A DNA stretch of 64,000 nucleotides from positions 62,001 through 126,000 of the forward strand of contig JAJTTP010000007.1 of NCBI GenBank assembly GCA_023313575.1, given 5' to 3'. How positions within the stretch are numbered: position 1 is the first letter of the stretch; every line of letters begins with the position of its first letter. The translations under genes were made by a program, and so were the position numbers. Under the pieces are notes generated by a model. That model saw only the letters and a list, made by a program, of their open reading frames with translations. It was not told where the DNA came from and did no database searches. Positions 46,953-57,232 of this stretch are shown here, in pieces. Origin of the DNA: Eutypella sp. D-1. Its lineage: Eukaryota; Ascomycota; Sordariomycetes; Xylariales; Diatrypaceae.

Positions 46953-49900
46953 ATGGAACCCGAGGCCACCGAGAGCCATATTGGTGGGGCGTCTCCGTTG
47001 GGGAGCCGACGAGCAGTGAGTACTATATGGTAGCATCGACGGGATCCCTCGGGCCCCGTGCCCTCCGTCACAGACCACAGGGCTGCTACAGGGCTGCTGC
47101 AGTGGTCATGTAGTCAACGCCTGGATCAGGGAAAGTGGGCTAACGGAATAATGAATAGTGTGACCAATGCCGTCTTAGAAAGGTGCGGGATACCACCTCA
47201 AACGACCAGCTTGCTGGGAGCTCTGAGTCCCAGGGCTCCTATGCCCCTTTCGTCCTATGTATGGACCGGCGGGCTGCATTGATTGTGGCTGCGGGCTGAC
47301 ATGTAACACACATATAACTCTAGATCCGCTGTGATAAGGACTCGCCCTGCTCGAACTGCCGTATCGCCAGGCGGATATGTAGCTCTACGGGAGCTGGGCA
47401 GAAGCCCAAGGAGCCCCGACAGCGCGTTCTGATTTCTAGCCAATAGTATGTTGAAAAAAACCCCGCTGGGCGTTTTTGTGAACGTAGCCCATATCTACCT
47501 ATGCGGTACCTTGGCCAAAGAATGACTTATTCGTGTCTCCGTCGTGGCGTCTTTATCACAGCGAGCGGAAGATAGACCAGATTGAGGAACGTCTCGGTGG
47601 GATCGAGCACCTGCTGCGGAACCTCACCACGAACCCATCCGGGACCATCTCCGAGACAAGCCGCTTCACGCCGAACACCTCGTCCCCGGAGAAGAAGGCG
47701 ACGCCGCCAAGCCATGGGGATGGCCCAGCCGGTTTGGCTGGCGAGCCGGAGTCGCCGCCGAGCACGGTGCTGGGCCCGGAAGAGGACGAGAATTACGAGG
47801 GCACGGCGTCACTAGCGGGGCACACGGTCTTCGCGGGCGATTTCCTGCAGAACGTGGTGGAGCGGACTTCGATGCTAGGGGGCGGGTCTGGGATTGGCAT
47901 CGGCAGTAGTGGTGGGGGTGGTGGCAGTGGATTGGGCGACGGCCTTTTTGACTTCAACAACAGCAACCCTAAAATCGACGATGCGCTCGCGGCGTTGCGC
48001 CGCATCGTCGACATGCAGAAGACCACCGCCAGCGGCCGCCACAAGTACCCGCATCACGAAGTTTCGCGCCGGAACACTGCTGCCCGCGTGAACCTCAGGG
48101 ATCTTCCGATGCCGCCCATGTCGCTCGTCATTGACAAGCTAAGGGAGATGAAACGTACGCCTTTCCCCCTTCCTCTAGGAACCTAACCCTTAGACTTGGA
48201 ACGAGGTGACAACGACACCTCAAGGCAAATGAAAACAGGACGAAGAGGCTGACATGACCTTTTCAAACGGAAACAGACAGCCCCTCGCCAGCAATGCAGG
48301 CTGTGGTGTACGTATTCACAGGGGTGGAGCAGTTCACGGATCGATGTCGGCGGGTGTACTTCGCGACGGAGGATCCGAGTGAAGGCGCGTTCATCATCGT
48401 GAACGCGGGGCTGGCGTCATTATTCTTCGAGGCCGGGTACAACGAGCCGGACGCAACGGCGCGCGCGCGCTTCCAGGCTTGCCGCGACATGTGTATCCGC
48501 AACTTCGAAGTCGCCGTCTCCCAGCTCGGCGTCATGATGCCCGCCACGCTCGAGAACATCGAGGCCCTGACTACAAGCGTGAGTTTTAACTTGACTGCGC
48601 ATTGGCGCCGCGCGGGGTGGGGAGAAGATGCTGCGCTGTGATGGGAGATGAAGCTGACGTTTTGGCATGGTTAAATACGTAGGCGAGCTATTGCATCGAC
48701 CTGTCCCGCCCTTCCCTGGCGTGGACTCTGACGACGATGGCGGTACACATGTGCCGGACACTAGGGCTGCACCAAGCAGCGCCAGCGGGGCGGGGGCCCG
48801 CGGACGCGCACGCGAACGCCGTCTCAGAAGGCGGAGACGGAGGGAAAGAGGGAGAAACGGACAGCCGGTTACTGTTCTGGTGCACATACATGCTGGACAA
48901 GGGGCTATCGTTGCGGATGGGGCGGGCGTCAACGCTGCAGGATTACGACATCTCGCAGACGGTGGCGGCGGAGTGGGCGCAGGGGCCCTTTCCTACTAGC
49001 GAGGTGCTGAACCTTTGGATTGGCCACGCCCGCAACCAAGGCCGCATCTACGAGCGCCTTTACAGCCCCGCCGCCCTCGCCCAGCCCGAGTACCGCCGCG
49101 TCGAGGAGGTCAAAACCATCACTGCCGAGATCAAACACATGCTCGCCGAGGCCCGGGATCTGCACCGTCGCCTGCAGGAGGAGGCTTGCAGCGGCGACGG
49201 CGGCGACGGCGGAACGCCGATAAAGGGATCGAGCGGGCAGCGGCAGACGCAACACAGCAGCAGCGGCGGCAGCAACAGCAACAGCGCCGCGGCGGCGGCG
49301 CTCCCACAGAAGCAGAAGAAGCAGGGGGCGAGGCCGGCGACGTCGCCGGAGGAGCGCGAGCTCTACACGTACCTGCTTAAGTCGGACGAGGTGTCGTACC
49401 TGTCGTCGCTGACGTTGGCGTACCGGGCGCTGCCGCCGATGATGGGCTCGCGCTCGCGCACCTTCGCCGATGAGTGCATCGACGCCGCGCGCGCCACGAT
49501 GCGCAGCCACCAGGAGACCATGGCCATGGTGGACGACCGGTCACTGAAGATCGGGCACCTGCATTGGTGAGTTTGTTCCTCCTGTCGTTCTTACTGGGCC
49601 TTTCGTTTCATTTCGATGTTCACGCGATCGCCGATTCCACTTCCCCCTTTCTTTACAGAACACCTACCTACTCCCCAATATAACCAAAGCTGACATACAC
49701 CCCCTCACCTACCCAATCCGACTTTTTAACAGGACAATACTCTACGCACCGTTTATCCCGTTCATCGTGATCTTCTGCCTGGTGATCGAGACGGGGGACG
49801 CGGAGGACCTGCAGCAGCTGGCGGACTTCATCGCGTCGCTGGACGTAGCCAAGGACGTGTCGCGGAGCGTGGGCAAGCTGCACCACCTCTGCCAGGTGCT

Positions 49901-50228
49901 GTACAACGTGGCGCAGCTGTACGTAGAGGCCAAGGCGCAGCAACAGCAGCAACAGCAACAGCGGCCCGTCGTCGCGGACAACGACCAGGACATGGTGCCG
50001 CCGCCGCCACCACCGCCGCTCGGCGACGAGTTCGACATGTACCTGAGCCAGCTCGGGTTCATGCCCGCCGATCTCGACATGGTCAACGCCGACCTGCCCG
50101 TTGACGACCACACCAGGTCCGTGGCGCAGTCGACGCAGCTTGGCGACTGGTTCTCCGGTAACAATCACATGCTAGGGTTGCTGGAGGAGGACCTGCAGGG
50201 GCCCAACGCGTTTGGGTTCCTCTCCTGA
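46953..50228 (+). CDS. Zn(II)2Cys6 fungal-specific transcription factor
   Basis: Seven exons (46953-47015, 47159-47182, 47324-47445, 47562-48154, 48277-48578, 48683-49566, 49733-50228) give 827 residues. The binuclear zinc cluster is assembled from three exons: Cys22, Cys25, Cys32, Cys38, Cys41, Cys48 (CDQCRLRK / IRCDKDSPCSNCRIARRIC), with the first two Cys on a 24-nt microexon flanked by GTGAGT...GAATAG and GTGCGG...CTCTAG introns. A short coiled coil follows (ERKIDQIEERLGGIEHLLRN). The central region is a fungal_trans domain (Fungal_trans/PF04082 type; SYCIDLSRPSLAWTLTTMAV, HMCRTLGLH, RLLFWCTYMLDKGLSLRMGR). There are Gly/Ser-rich, poly-Gln and poly-Pro tracts. It acts in the nucleus as a DNA-binding regulator; target genes are unknown and no pathway cluster adjoins it. 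Confidence 0.9.
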
Positions 50229-50649
50229 GAAGAGCCTTGGGATGAGAGGGGAAAGGGGGAGAAGTCGGGCAATGTAAGAGCCGCGCAAACATTCTGCCTT
50301 CAGTCCTCCACTCTTGTGATGGCGTAATGAAATTTAGCATATAGAGCCAATGTAATTGTTACACATAGACTATTTCTCCGCACGAGGATATATCGATTAC
50401 AGAAGTCACTGGGAGCAAGGTCGAGATGCGATAGTTCCTAGGACCAGTGCAACTCCCATCTAGAGTGCTTTTTTTTTTCAGCATTTGTTTTGAATGACCC
50501 GATGTTTGAATTTGCTTCTTTTTTTAATTCCTTCGTCTCTTTCCATTTATTTAGTTTTATACACAATGTCCACACACTCCCCTCGCCATGTTTCTGGCGT
50601 GATGGACTGCACCAGGACCCATGCCATGCCCGACGAAACCAGACGTAAC
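50229..50649. other. Short intergenic region between convergent genes
   Basis: AT-rich 3' flanks with a T9 run near 50471. No gene. Confidence 0.5.
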
Positions 50650-51562
50650 CTATGAGGAATCCTTCCCCAGCCTCTCAGCCTCTAACTCCAGCTCGGCCTG
50701 GCGGTAGTACTTGGCGGTATCGACACCGTGCTGGCTGTGGTTGACGAAGTTGAACCAGGGCACGACGGCGGTGAAGAGGGCGGAGTAGCGGGACTGCCGC
50801 GCAGCGACGCCCTGCATGTGCGGGGTCAGGGTGGACTCGCCGTACAGCGGCGCGCCGGCCTTGACCTTGGCAACCATCTCCTTCATGTCCATGTCGACCT
50901 CACGGGCGTTCTCCGACATGCCGTAGAACCGCACTAAATTATCGTCCCATCGTCCATCGTCGGGGTAATCGTTAGCCATCAATCATCCTGTTTCCCCTCG
51001 CCAAAAGAATCACACCACAAAGATAATGTAAAAAAAAAAAATTATCCCCCTAGACGTACAGGCTGATCGCTCGTAGAAGTATAGGAAACCGCCAAAGAGC
51101 CCGATAACGCCGGCCAACCGCATGGCGCGCGCGAAACCTCCCGCTCCGACTTGGGAGGGGGCGAACCTCTCCATGGTCCATAATAAGCCGGGACCTGCGG
51201 CGGCGGCTACGGTTCCATGGATATAATCTGATGGCCGGGCATATCCGACGACTCTCTTGAAATGCCTATGATGTGTATAGTGGTGGCAACAAGTTAGCGA
51301 TAACTGTTCGGTTCGTCGTCATATCGATATATCGGAGGACATAGTAGAGGACATATTAGAGGACATATTAGAGGACAATGGGTACAGTACGTACGGGTCG
51401 TTATCGATGAGCTGCACGGATACGTAAATTAAGTCATGTCAGTTCAAGATACTTTCATAACAAGCACGATAATTGATTATATTTGATGGGCAGGCCTTGA
51501 CAAACCGGATACTCGGTCTTGACGACCTTGCTAGGCACATATGTCTTCTGCTGTTGTGCCAT
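50650..51562 (-). CDS. NADH:ubiquinone oxidoreductase (complex I) 21 kDa-type accessory subunit
   Basis: Four exons (51506-51562, 51395-51411, 51060-51265, 50650-50933) give 187 residues, close to the ~20.9 kDa expected. It is a fungal complex I accessory subunit of the inner mitochondrial membrane. Family segments are present: YPLIDNDPHFKRVVGYARPSD, a transmembrane stretch (MRLAGVIGLFGGFLYFY), RFYGMSENAREVDMD, GVAARQSRYSAL, PWFNFVNHSQHGVDTAKYYR and ELELEAERL. Exon 2 is a 17-nt microexon that encodes LIDND and the first two bases of Pro; skipping it shifts the frame. The first donor is a weak GTTTGT. A 13-14 bp repeat (GGACATATTAGA-like, three copies, about 51337-51376) sits in intron 2. An earlier in-frame ATG at 50982 belongs to intron sequence. 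Confidence 0.92.
51337..51376. repeat. Three-copy 13-14 bp tandem repeat inside intron 2 of the complex I gene
   Basis: Units of the type GAGGACATATTA, head to tail, within the intron between exons 2 and 3. Confidence 0.8.
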
Positions 51563-52067
51563 GATTGCTTTTCAATCAAAGCTTCATGTACTCATTAGAA
51601 TGAAGTAGGTGGTAGTCACGATGGTGGTGATAAGTCTGGTGATAAGTCAATCTCCATGGATCAATCAAGTGAGGTCAATTATCAACCTCCAGGGCTTGAA
51701 TTGCTTAAGCTCCACTTCTGAAGGGAAGACCGCAAGGATACTCTAGCTAGACTAATAAAAGTTATGACGGCGAAGACGGGGATACCCGGTTACTGCATAT
51801 CTATGAAGTTATTTCGGATATTTTGTAAACGAGTTAAGCTGGACTTGGTTGCGGGAGCTATGACCACTTCGAGATTTTATAGGCAGACTAACTACCTACG
51901 TAGGTAACGTCAGCTCTAAATAAATGCCAAGCCACTTTAACTGTTAAAGTGCTTTTAGACGCGTTTTACCACTTAGACGCGTCTTCTCATTACATCAGGA
52001 CATCGTGACGCCCCCCCCCCCCCAAAAACCACCAATAGATCACATATCGTCAAGGTGGAAGTGAAAA
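51563..52067. promoter_or_regulatory. Divergent promoter region (complex I subunit / csm3)
   Basis: 505 bp head to head. It contains a CTACCTACGTAGGTA palindrome-like motif at 51892-51906, two ACTTAGACGCGT/TTTTAGACGCGT copies at 51953-51980, and a C-run at 52010-52023 just upstream of csm3. ACGCGT is the core of the fungal MluI cell-cycle box (MCB), which fits an S-phase gene such as csm3; this is inference. Confidence 0.5.
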
Positions 52068-53302
52068 ATGGCGTCTCGCACTGCAGCTAGAGCATCCGAG
52101 CCACAGAAGGCTCCGGCTACGAATAATGACATCGACGACTATGACGTTGATGATGACCCTTTCGCCGACTCTGCCCCGGAGGATGCACCCCAGAAAGAGG
52201 CACCCTCCAAGAAGCGGAAGGATGCGTCCGGCCTGGGAATCGACGAGGAGGTCGCAGTAGCTAAGAAAGTCAGAGCTCCCGCTGTGAAGTTGGACGAAAC
52301 TAGGTATGTTTTTCAAATGCTTTCTCACGTATACGTATAAGGTATACATACTAAATCTTTTGGGTCTAGATTACTTTCCGAAAAGGGGATCCCACGTTTA
52401 AGACGCAAGGCGCGGGACTTGAAGTTTAAGGGTAAAGGTCATGAGGTGAGTGATACCAGTCATTGTCCTCCCGCTTCATCAAGACTCACAAGTCATAGTT
52501 CTCTGATGCTGCGCGCCTGCTCTCGTTCTACCAGCTGTGGCTTGACGACCTGTTCCCCAAGGCAAAATTCCTGGATGCCTTAGCCATGGTGGAGAAGACA
52601 GGACACAAGAAGTACATGCAGGCGAAGCGCATAGAGTGGATTGAAGAGGGCAAGCCGAAGCCCCCTAGAGACGACGACGACGAAGACATCTTCGGCGAGT
52701 CGAACCAGCAGCCCGAGGAGCGCGAGGCCGCCAAGTTCCCCGCGAGGGTCGCCCCTATCTTCCAGAACAGGGGGAGTGAAAGGCCCAAGACCCCGGCTCT
52801 AGACGACCTGTTTGGCGATGAGGATCTCTACGATGCCACGCCCAAAGCGCCCAAGACGACGGCGGCACCTACGGCTAGTTCCCTTTTCGGCAGTGGTGGC
52901 GATGCTCAACCTAGTGACATGCCCGATGACGATGACTTGGATGCTCTCATGGCCGAAGAAGAAGCGCAACGGAATGCACCTGCGAACTCCATTTTCGGGA
53001 ACGGCTCTGCGGCGCGACCACATGAGCCATCGGAAGAAGACGATTTAGACGCCTTGATGGCCGAAGCGGAAGCGCAGACCAATCCACCCAAGCCAAATTC
53101 TGGCGCCGTCCCTCAACCAAAGCCACCCGCGGCAGAAGAGGATGAGGATGATCTCGATGCGCTCATGGCCGAGGCCGAGGCGGAAACGTTGTCGAAGAAC
53201 CCGCCTAAACAGGCGACGCCTACGGAAGGACAGACTACGACAGGTCTAACAGCCGATGCGGATGAAGAGGAAGCGATGGCTGAGATGGATGGATTATGGT
53301 AG
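52068..53302 (+). CDS. csm3: Csm3/Swi3/Tipin replication fork protection complex subunit
   Basis: Three exons (52068-52303, 52370-52445, 52499-53302) give 371 residues. Csm3 pairs with Tof1 (Swi1/Timeless) to stabilise stalled replication forks and aid sister-chromatid cohesion in the nucleus. The conserved core is seen at about residues 79-140: RLLSEKGIPRLRRKARDLKF, then LLSFYQLWLDDLFPKAKFLD, ALAMVEKTGHKKYMQAKRIE. The N-terminus is acidic (DIDDYDVDDDPFADSAPED) with a basic NLS-like KKRK. The C-terminal half is disordered and carries three DDLDALMAExEA repeats plus a final EEEAMAEMDGLW. MCB-like ACGCGT sites lie about 95-110 bp upstream. Confidence 0.92.
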
Positions 53303-54118
53303 GGTACAATATTTGATGTTGCTATGGAATTGCATGTATGGCGTTATGGACTGCTCGGTCAAGGCCGTGTATTTGGCTGGTCGGTAGTATCAGGCTCGTT
53401 CCTGGTATCATATGCAACACCACCGTGGATAATACCACTATAGAGTGAAACAAGGATTGTTCGATGGCCAAGAGCCTCTACCATCTAACCAGGAAGCCCA
53501 GTTGCGCCCACTCTACCATGAGGCTATACATTAAACCGCGAGGTAGCCTTATCTCAGCCTGCTTACGTAAACACTGAATTACAGCGTGGGCCCCCAATAG
53601 AGAGCACTAGTTGGTGTCTTGAGGCCCTGCTTAGCTGCTGCATTAGATATTGTGATGTTGCATCGCATTATGAACCGCCACCCTACACCCTACTTGGCAT
53701 GTTCTGATTCGTCCACGCCATGTTACCCGGCTTTCCATTGAATCTTAGTTGGTTCTCTATGTTTATCTCGCGTTCTTATACTTGTAGTAAGATACCAAGA
53801 GCACATTCTGACATCCTAGCCGTCCTGAGATCGTCTCCCCTTTAACTTGAGTGTCTTGCAGCTCTAGCCTGCTTCGGTGCTAGCTATAAGTAGTCACCAC
53901 CTCGTACAACACAGGTTTCGCGTTTGACTGCCATTCCCCCACGCAGAATCATAATTAAAGCTGGTTTCCTATCGTAGAAGTCGTGCCCTGATTCCCCCTC
54001 TAAGCGTGCGGCTTACACAACTTTTGGCATCAATACTCCCATGCTTCCACCTCCCACCCCCCTACCACGACGCCTGCCTTGTCCTTCTTAGGTCCAGCAC
54101 CCGTCTATATCTCACAAA
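53303..54118. other. Intergenic region between csm3 and the HET-domain gene
   Basis: No gene recognised. The last 200 bp are pyrimidine-rich (CTTCCACCTCCCACCCCCC), as for a promoter or leader. Confidence 0.4.
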
Positions 54119-56309
54119 ATGCTTCTCGTCAATACAGATCTAAATGTGGAAGAGTACTTGGGTAGTGAGGATTTCCCCCCATATGCTGCACTATCCTTCA
54201 TTCAGGGTGGCCGTTCGGTAATTGCTTCTGATTCAGCAGTCAGGAACAAAGACGTTGGTCAGAAGAAGGATCACTGGGTGATCAAGGAAGTCGTGGGTGA
54301 GGCACGGAAACGAGGCCTGCGTCATGTCTGGGTTGACAACAGGAGTCCTTTGGACGCATATCATAACTGCAACTCTCGATGGGAACAGCTTAGTAGATCG
54401 ACTGTGTGCTACGTGTTTACCCCCCGGGACCCGGGAGTAGCCGTCCCGGAGGATCTATTGTCAAACCTCACCCAGTTCGAATATGTGTAGATGACCCCAA
54501 TGCTATTTGCGTCTCCCGAGATATGCTTCATTGACCGGTATAGGAGGCTTCTTGGTGGTCAGAAAACTTACGGCTTGCTTCCATCGATAATCGAGACTAC
54601 CCTTGGTCTCATTCGAGGTGCTTCTACATTCATGAGCACACTTCATACTCGAATGGCCTGGCTATCGGTACGTGGTATAACAGGTTCTACTGATGGATCG
54701 GTCAGACGACAAATGAAGCGTAAGGAGGAAAATTCGATGGACTTGATGTCGAAATTGTTCAATGTGAGCGTGCCAACGAAGTACCAAGAAGGGGGACAAG
54801 ATGGATTTGTGCGACTCCAGGAGGCAATTCTGACGCAAAAGCTTGATATAACCTTGTTTGATTGGAATTGGAGTGACGGGTACCAATTTCCAGGCGATTG
54901 GGATTCCATTTTTGCTCCGTCGCCACTACGATTCATTGAATATGATGGGTATCCATGTCGAGAATACCCTCGGTGGCAAAGGAATCTACAAAACTTCAGG
55001 CACGGCCCCCTAAGGGATATTCTCGACACAACTCTCAAGAATTCAGTTCCCACTACAGGCACCACAATGCCCTCCGCAACGGCCACACGGAATTATCAGG
55101 CGGGCGCTCGAATTCCGGCGCTGGGATTTGTGGACTTCCGCGGCATGTCGTTCTCTTTCGATACTCTCAGGTTCTTCGTTTCCCAGGTTAAGCCGGGGAA
55201 CACGAGGATAAGATGGCGTTGTGTAAGCATTGCTGTAACTGTTGCCTCTCTTTTAGGTTAATTTCAGATTGCTGATAGAGCACAAGTCGTGCAATACTAT
55301 CGTGTGGGGGGATTTTCCCAAACACGATGCTGAAGCAGTGGTTGCAGTGGATATATTGAAGAAAGACCTTCTTACACTAGATCGAGACCCAAACCGCAAG
55401 CCTGACTTACGGGAACTGGCAGCCATAGCCCTCGCAGCAGTGACCGCAGCCTCAAGACCGCCTAGTAGCGGATCGGGTACAAGAACGCCTAACCATGAAA
55501 CACACTCTCCTAGTTTAGACAACACGACTAGAGAAGCCCATATTATCAACGTTAATAGACCCGAACCCAAGTACTTCGAATTGTGCATCAATGCGGGGGA
55601 TCACGCAGTTGATCATTATGAGCTTGATATATCAGAATCAAAATCAGACGGTATGCTGTTCGCGCAGATCTGGGAGAAATACAAGATGAGTAGAAGGTTC
55701 GGGCTGAGGCGCTTTTTCCTCCGGCCTAAGGACGTCCATTTTGTTATGGTATATAACCCCTCCCCTGGAACGTCCCTCGCAGAACGCCACTACTTTATCT
55801 AGCTAACTCAACTGCAGTTCTCCGTCAACCCCAAAGCCTGGTATGGAACGGGTATCCATAAGAAGCCATATGAGTACCCGCCACAGGAAGAGCTAGAGAA
55901 CAAACGCTACCACTACTTGTGCCCGAAGGTCGTGATGCCGGTTCACGTTTTTCTCCACTATCTGCACCGAGCCGGATCGGACGCCGAGAACAAGCACCCC
56001 CATGATATGTGGCTGAAGAGGCTTCCGAAGAGACTCAATGAAAGCCTGCTTCTGGCTTCTCAGAAACAGGCAGAGAGCGTCGACGATCCTGACCTAGTAT
56101 TTGGATGGGGAGTACACATAATAGAGGGACCAAGCCACTTCGTCCTTAGCATGCTGCTCGCTGGCGGTGTTGTAGTGGATTTTATGGTATCCGGCTTGGT
56201 TATGGGCTTAGCACGCACTCAGGAGCAGGACTTCGGTTTCGGCAGTTTTCTCCTGGCGATCGTGGCCTCTATTATGGCGGCGATCTACTTCAAGTTGATG
56301 GACAAGTGA
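54119..56309 (+). pseudogene. HET-domain (heterokaryon incompatibility-type) gene with an in-frame TAG
   Basis: Proposed exons are 54119-55222, 55257-55748 and 55818-56309, 695 codons counting one internal TAG at 54488-54490. HET-domain proteins mediate fungal non-self recognition. The start (MLLVNTDLNVEEY, PPYAALSF), GLRHVWVD, TVCYVF and MAWLSVR ... LFNVSVPTKYQEG ... FVRLQEAI segments fit a divergent HET domain. The usual HTWG and CCIDK motifs are missing or altered. The TAG falls exactly where the conserved Trp of the RGWTLQELIAP-like motif is expected, and the same frame resumes after it (MTPMLFASPEICFID). Intron 1 as drawn is only 34 bp, unusually short; intron 2 is 69 bp and normal. The C-terminal part ends with two hydrophobic helices (HFVLSMLLAGGVVVDFMVSG; FLLAIVASIMAAIYF). 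It could alternatively be two short expressed proteins. Confidence 0.75.
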
Positions 56310-56636
56310 GGCATGAGTAATAGTCCAAACCTTTTGGAGATCTTGTTAGCTAGTCGGTGGCTTCTACATGCTCCATTTTGACCTTATCATAAATCCGGAA
56401 CAATCCTCCTGCTTGGTATTAAGTAGATCAATTTGTCGGTACTCTGTCATTCTGGGCGATTGGGGACAGGCAGCCTCTGCTTCACCAACCATTGAACATC
56501 GGGTTTTAGGTCGTAGAAAAGAATAGGTGCAACTGTAAAATGGTCGGGCAGAACACGGGACTGAGAATTCGGCCCACGTGATTCCGGCATGCATGTATAA
56601 TACTTAATCACTGGTAGATCTGACCGCGGGGCACGG
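56310..56636. other. Spacer, nothing recognised
   Basis: AT-rich spacer downstream of the HET relic. A minus-strand frame (56447-56671) has no recognised features. Confidence 0.35.
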
Positions 56637-56747
56637 TCAATCCGATGGCAATTGGTACAGCTCTTTGACACCTATTACAAGCTTCCAGGAGAAATCAACG
56701 AAAGTCAAGATGCTCGCGGCGGTGCTCACGGCTGTGACGGGGTTTAT
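56637..56747 (-). pseudogene. Remnant of a STAND/NLR N-terminal domain, first ~36 residues, inverted
   Basis: The minus strand reads NPVTAVSTAASILTFVDF then SWKLVIGVKELYQ, followed by a TGA. This matches the start of the fungal N-terminal domain found before NACHT/P-loop ATPases (usual start MDP(V/I)xAVSxAASILxFVDF). The expected ATG-GAC is ATA-AAC here, two G-to-A changes, so there is no start codon. No NACHT or repeat region follows. Confidence 0.65.
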
Positions 56748-56800
56748 CTTACTCGGCGAAGGCTTCGGGTTATACTGAGTTGAATTCAAGAGGGAAAGAA

Positions 56801-56990
56801 CGAGGCCATCAGAGCGCCCAGGACGCACAGTTAAGCGAGATCGTCATTGATTTGCAGCAGGCCGCTGATGACCTCACCACCGCTTGCCACCGACGGCAGC
56901 GAGGAGAACTCCGAGCATGGAAACGTCCTTGCGAAAGTTAGCTTCAGGGTGTGTCAACTTATCAAAAGCCCTAGTCAAAAGCCTACCCTA
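56801..56990 (+). pseudogene. Remnant of a STAND/NLR N-terminal domain, following segment, opposite strand
   Basis: The plus strand reads GHQSAQDAQLSEIVIDLQQ then AADDLT, then after a frame change PPLATDGSEENSEHGNVLAK followed by QLIKS. These are the next conserved segments of the same domain (family pattern: IVxDLQxxxxDL ... EHExALVKLA). It lies head to head with the 56637-56747 piece, so an inversion plus frameshift has scrambled one ancestral gene. Confidence 0.6.
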
Positions 56991-57232
56991 CATACCCAGG
57001 TACTAATGAGCGCCAAGCGTGTAGGGCAGCGTCAAGGTGCAAGTGCCGAGGGTGAGGAAGGCGCTCCAAACATGCGCCTAGGTACCTATGTAGGGATTCG
57101 ATTATTTCCATCATAGCCTTTCGCGCTATAACAACCAACCACAACCTTCTGCTCACATATCCAACGGATCATTAAGTCAACAATCAAGATCGCGCTACTT
57201 TAGTGTTAGATGTCGAAGAGGCACAGACAGCC

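Noticed and set aside
48420..50168. Long minus-strand ORFs antisense to the Zn2Cys6 gene (170, 193 and 166 codons)
   Set aside because: They are Arg/Ala/Leu-rich shadows of GC-rich coding sequence; the plus strand carries the intron-consistent fungal_trans domain.
54119..56309. The HET region as three or four separate small genes
   Set aside because: The two first frames are the same frame separated by one TAG at a conserved Trp position, and the remaining parts join through introns to one family layout.
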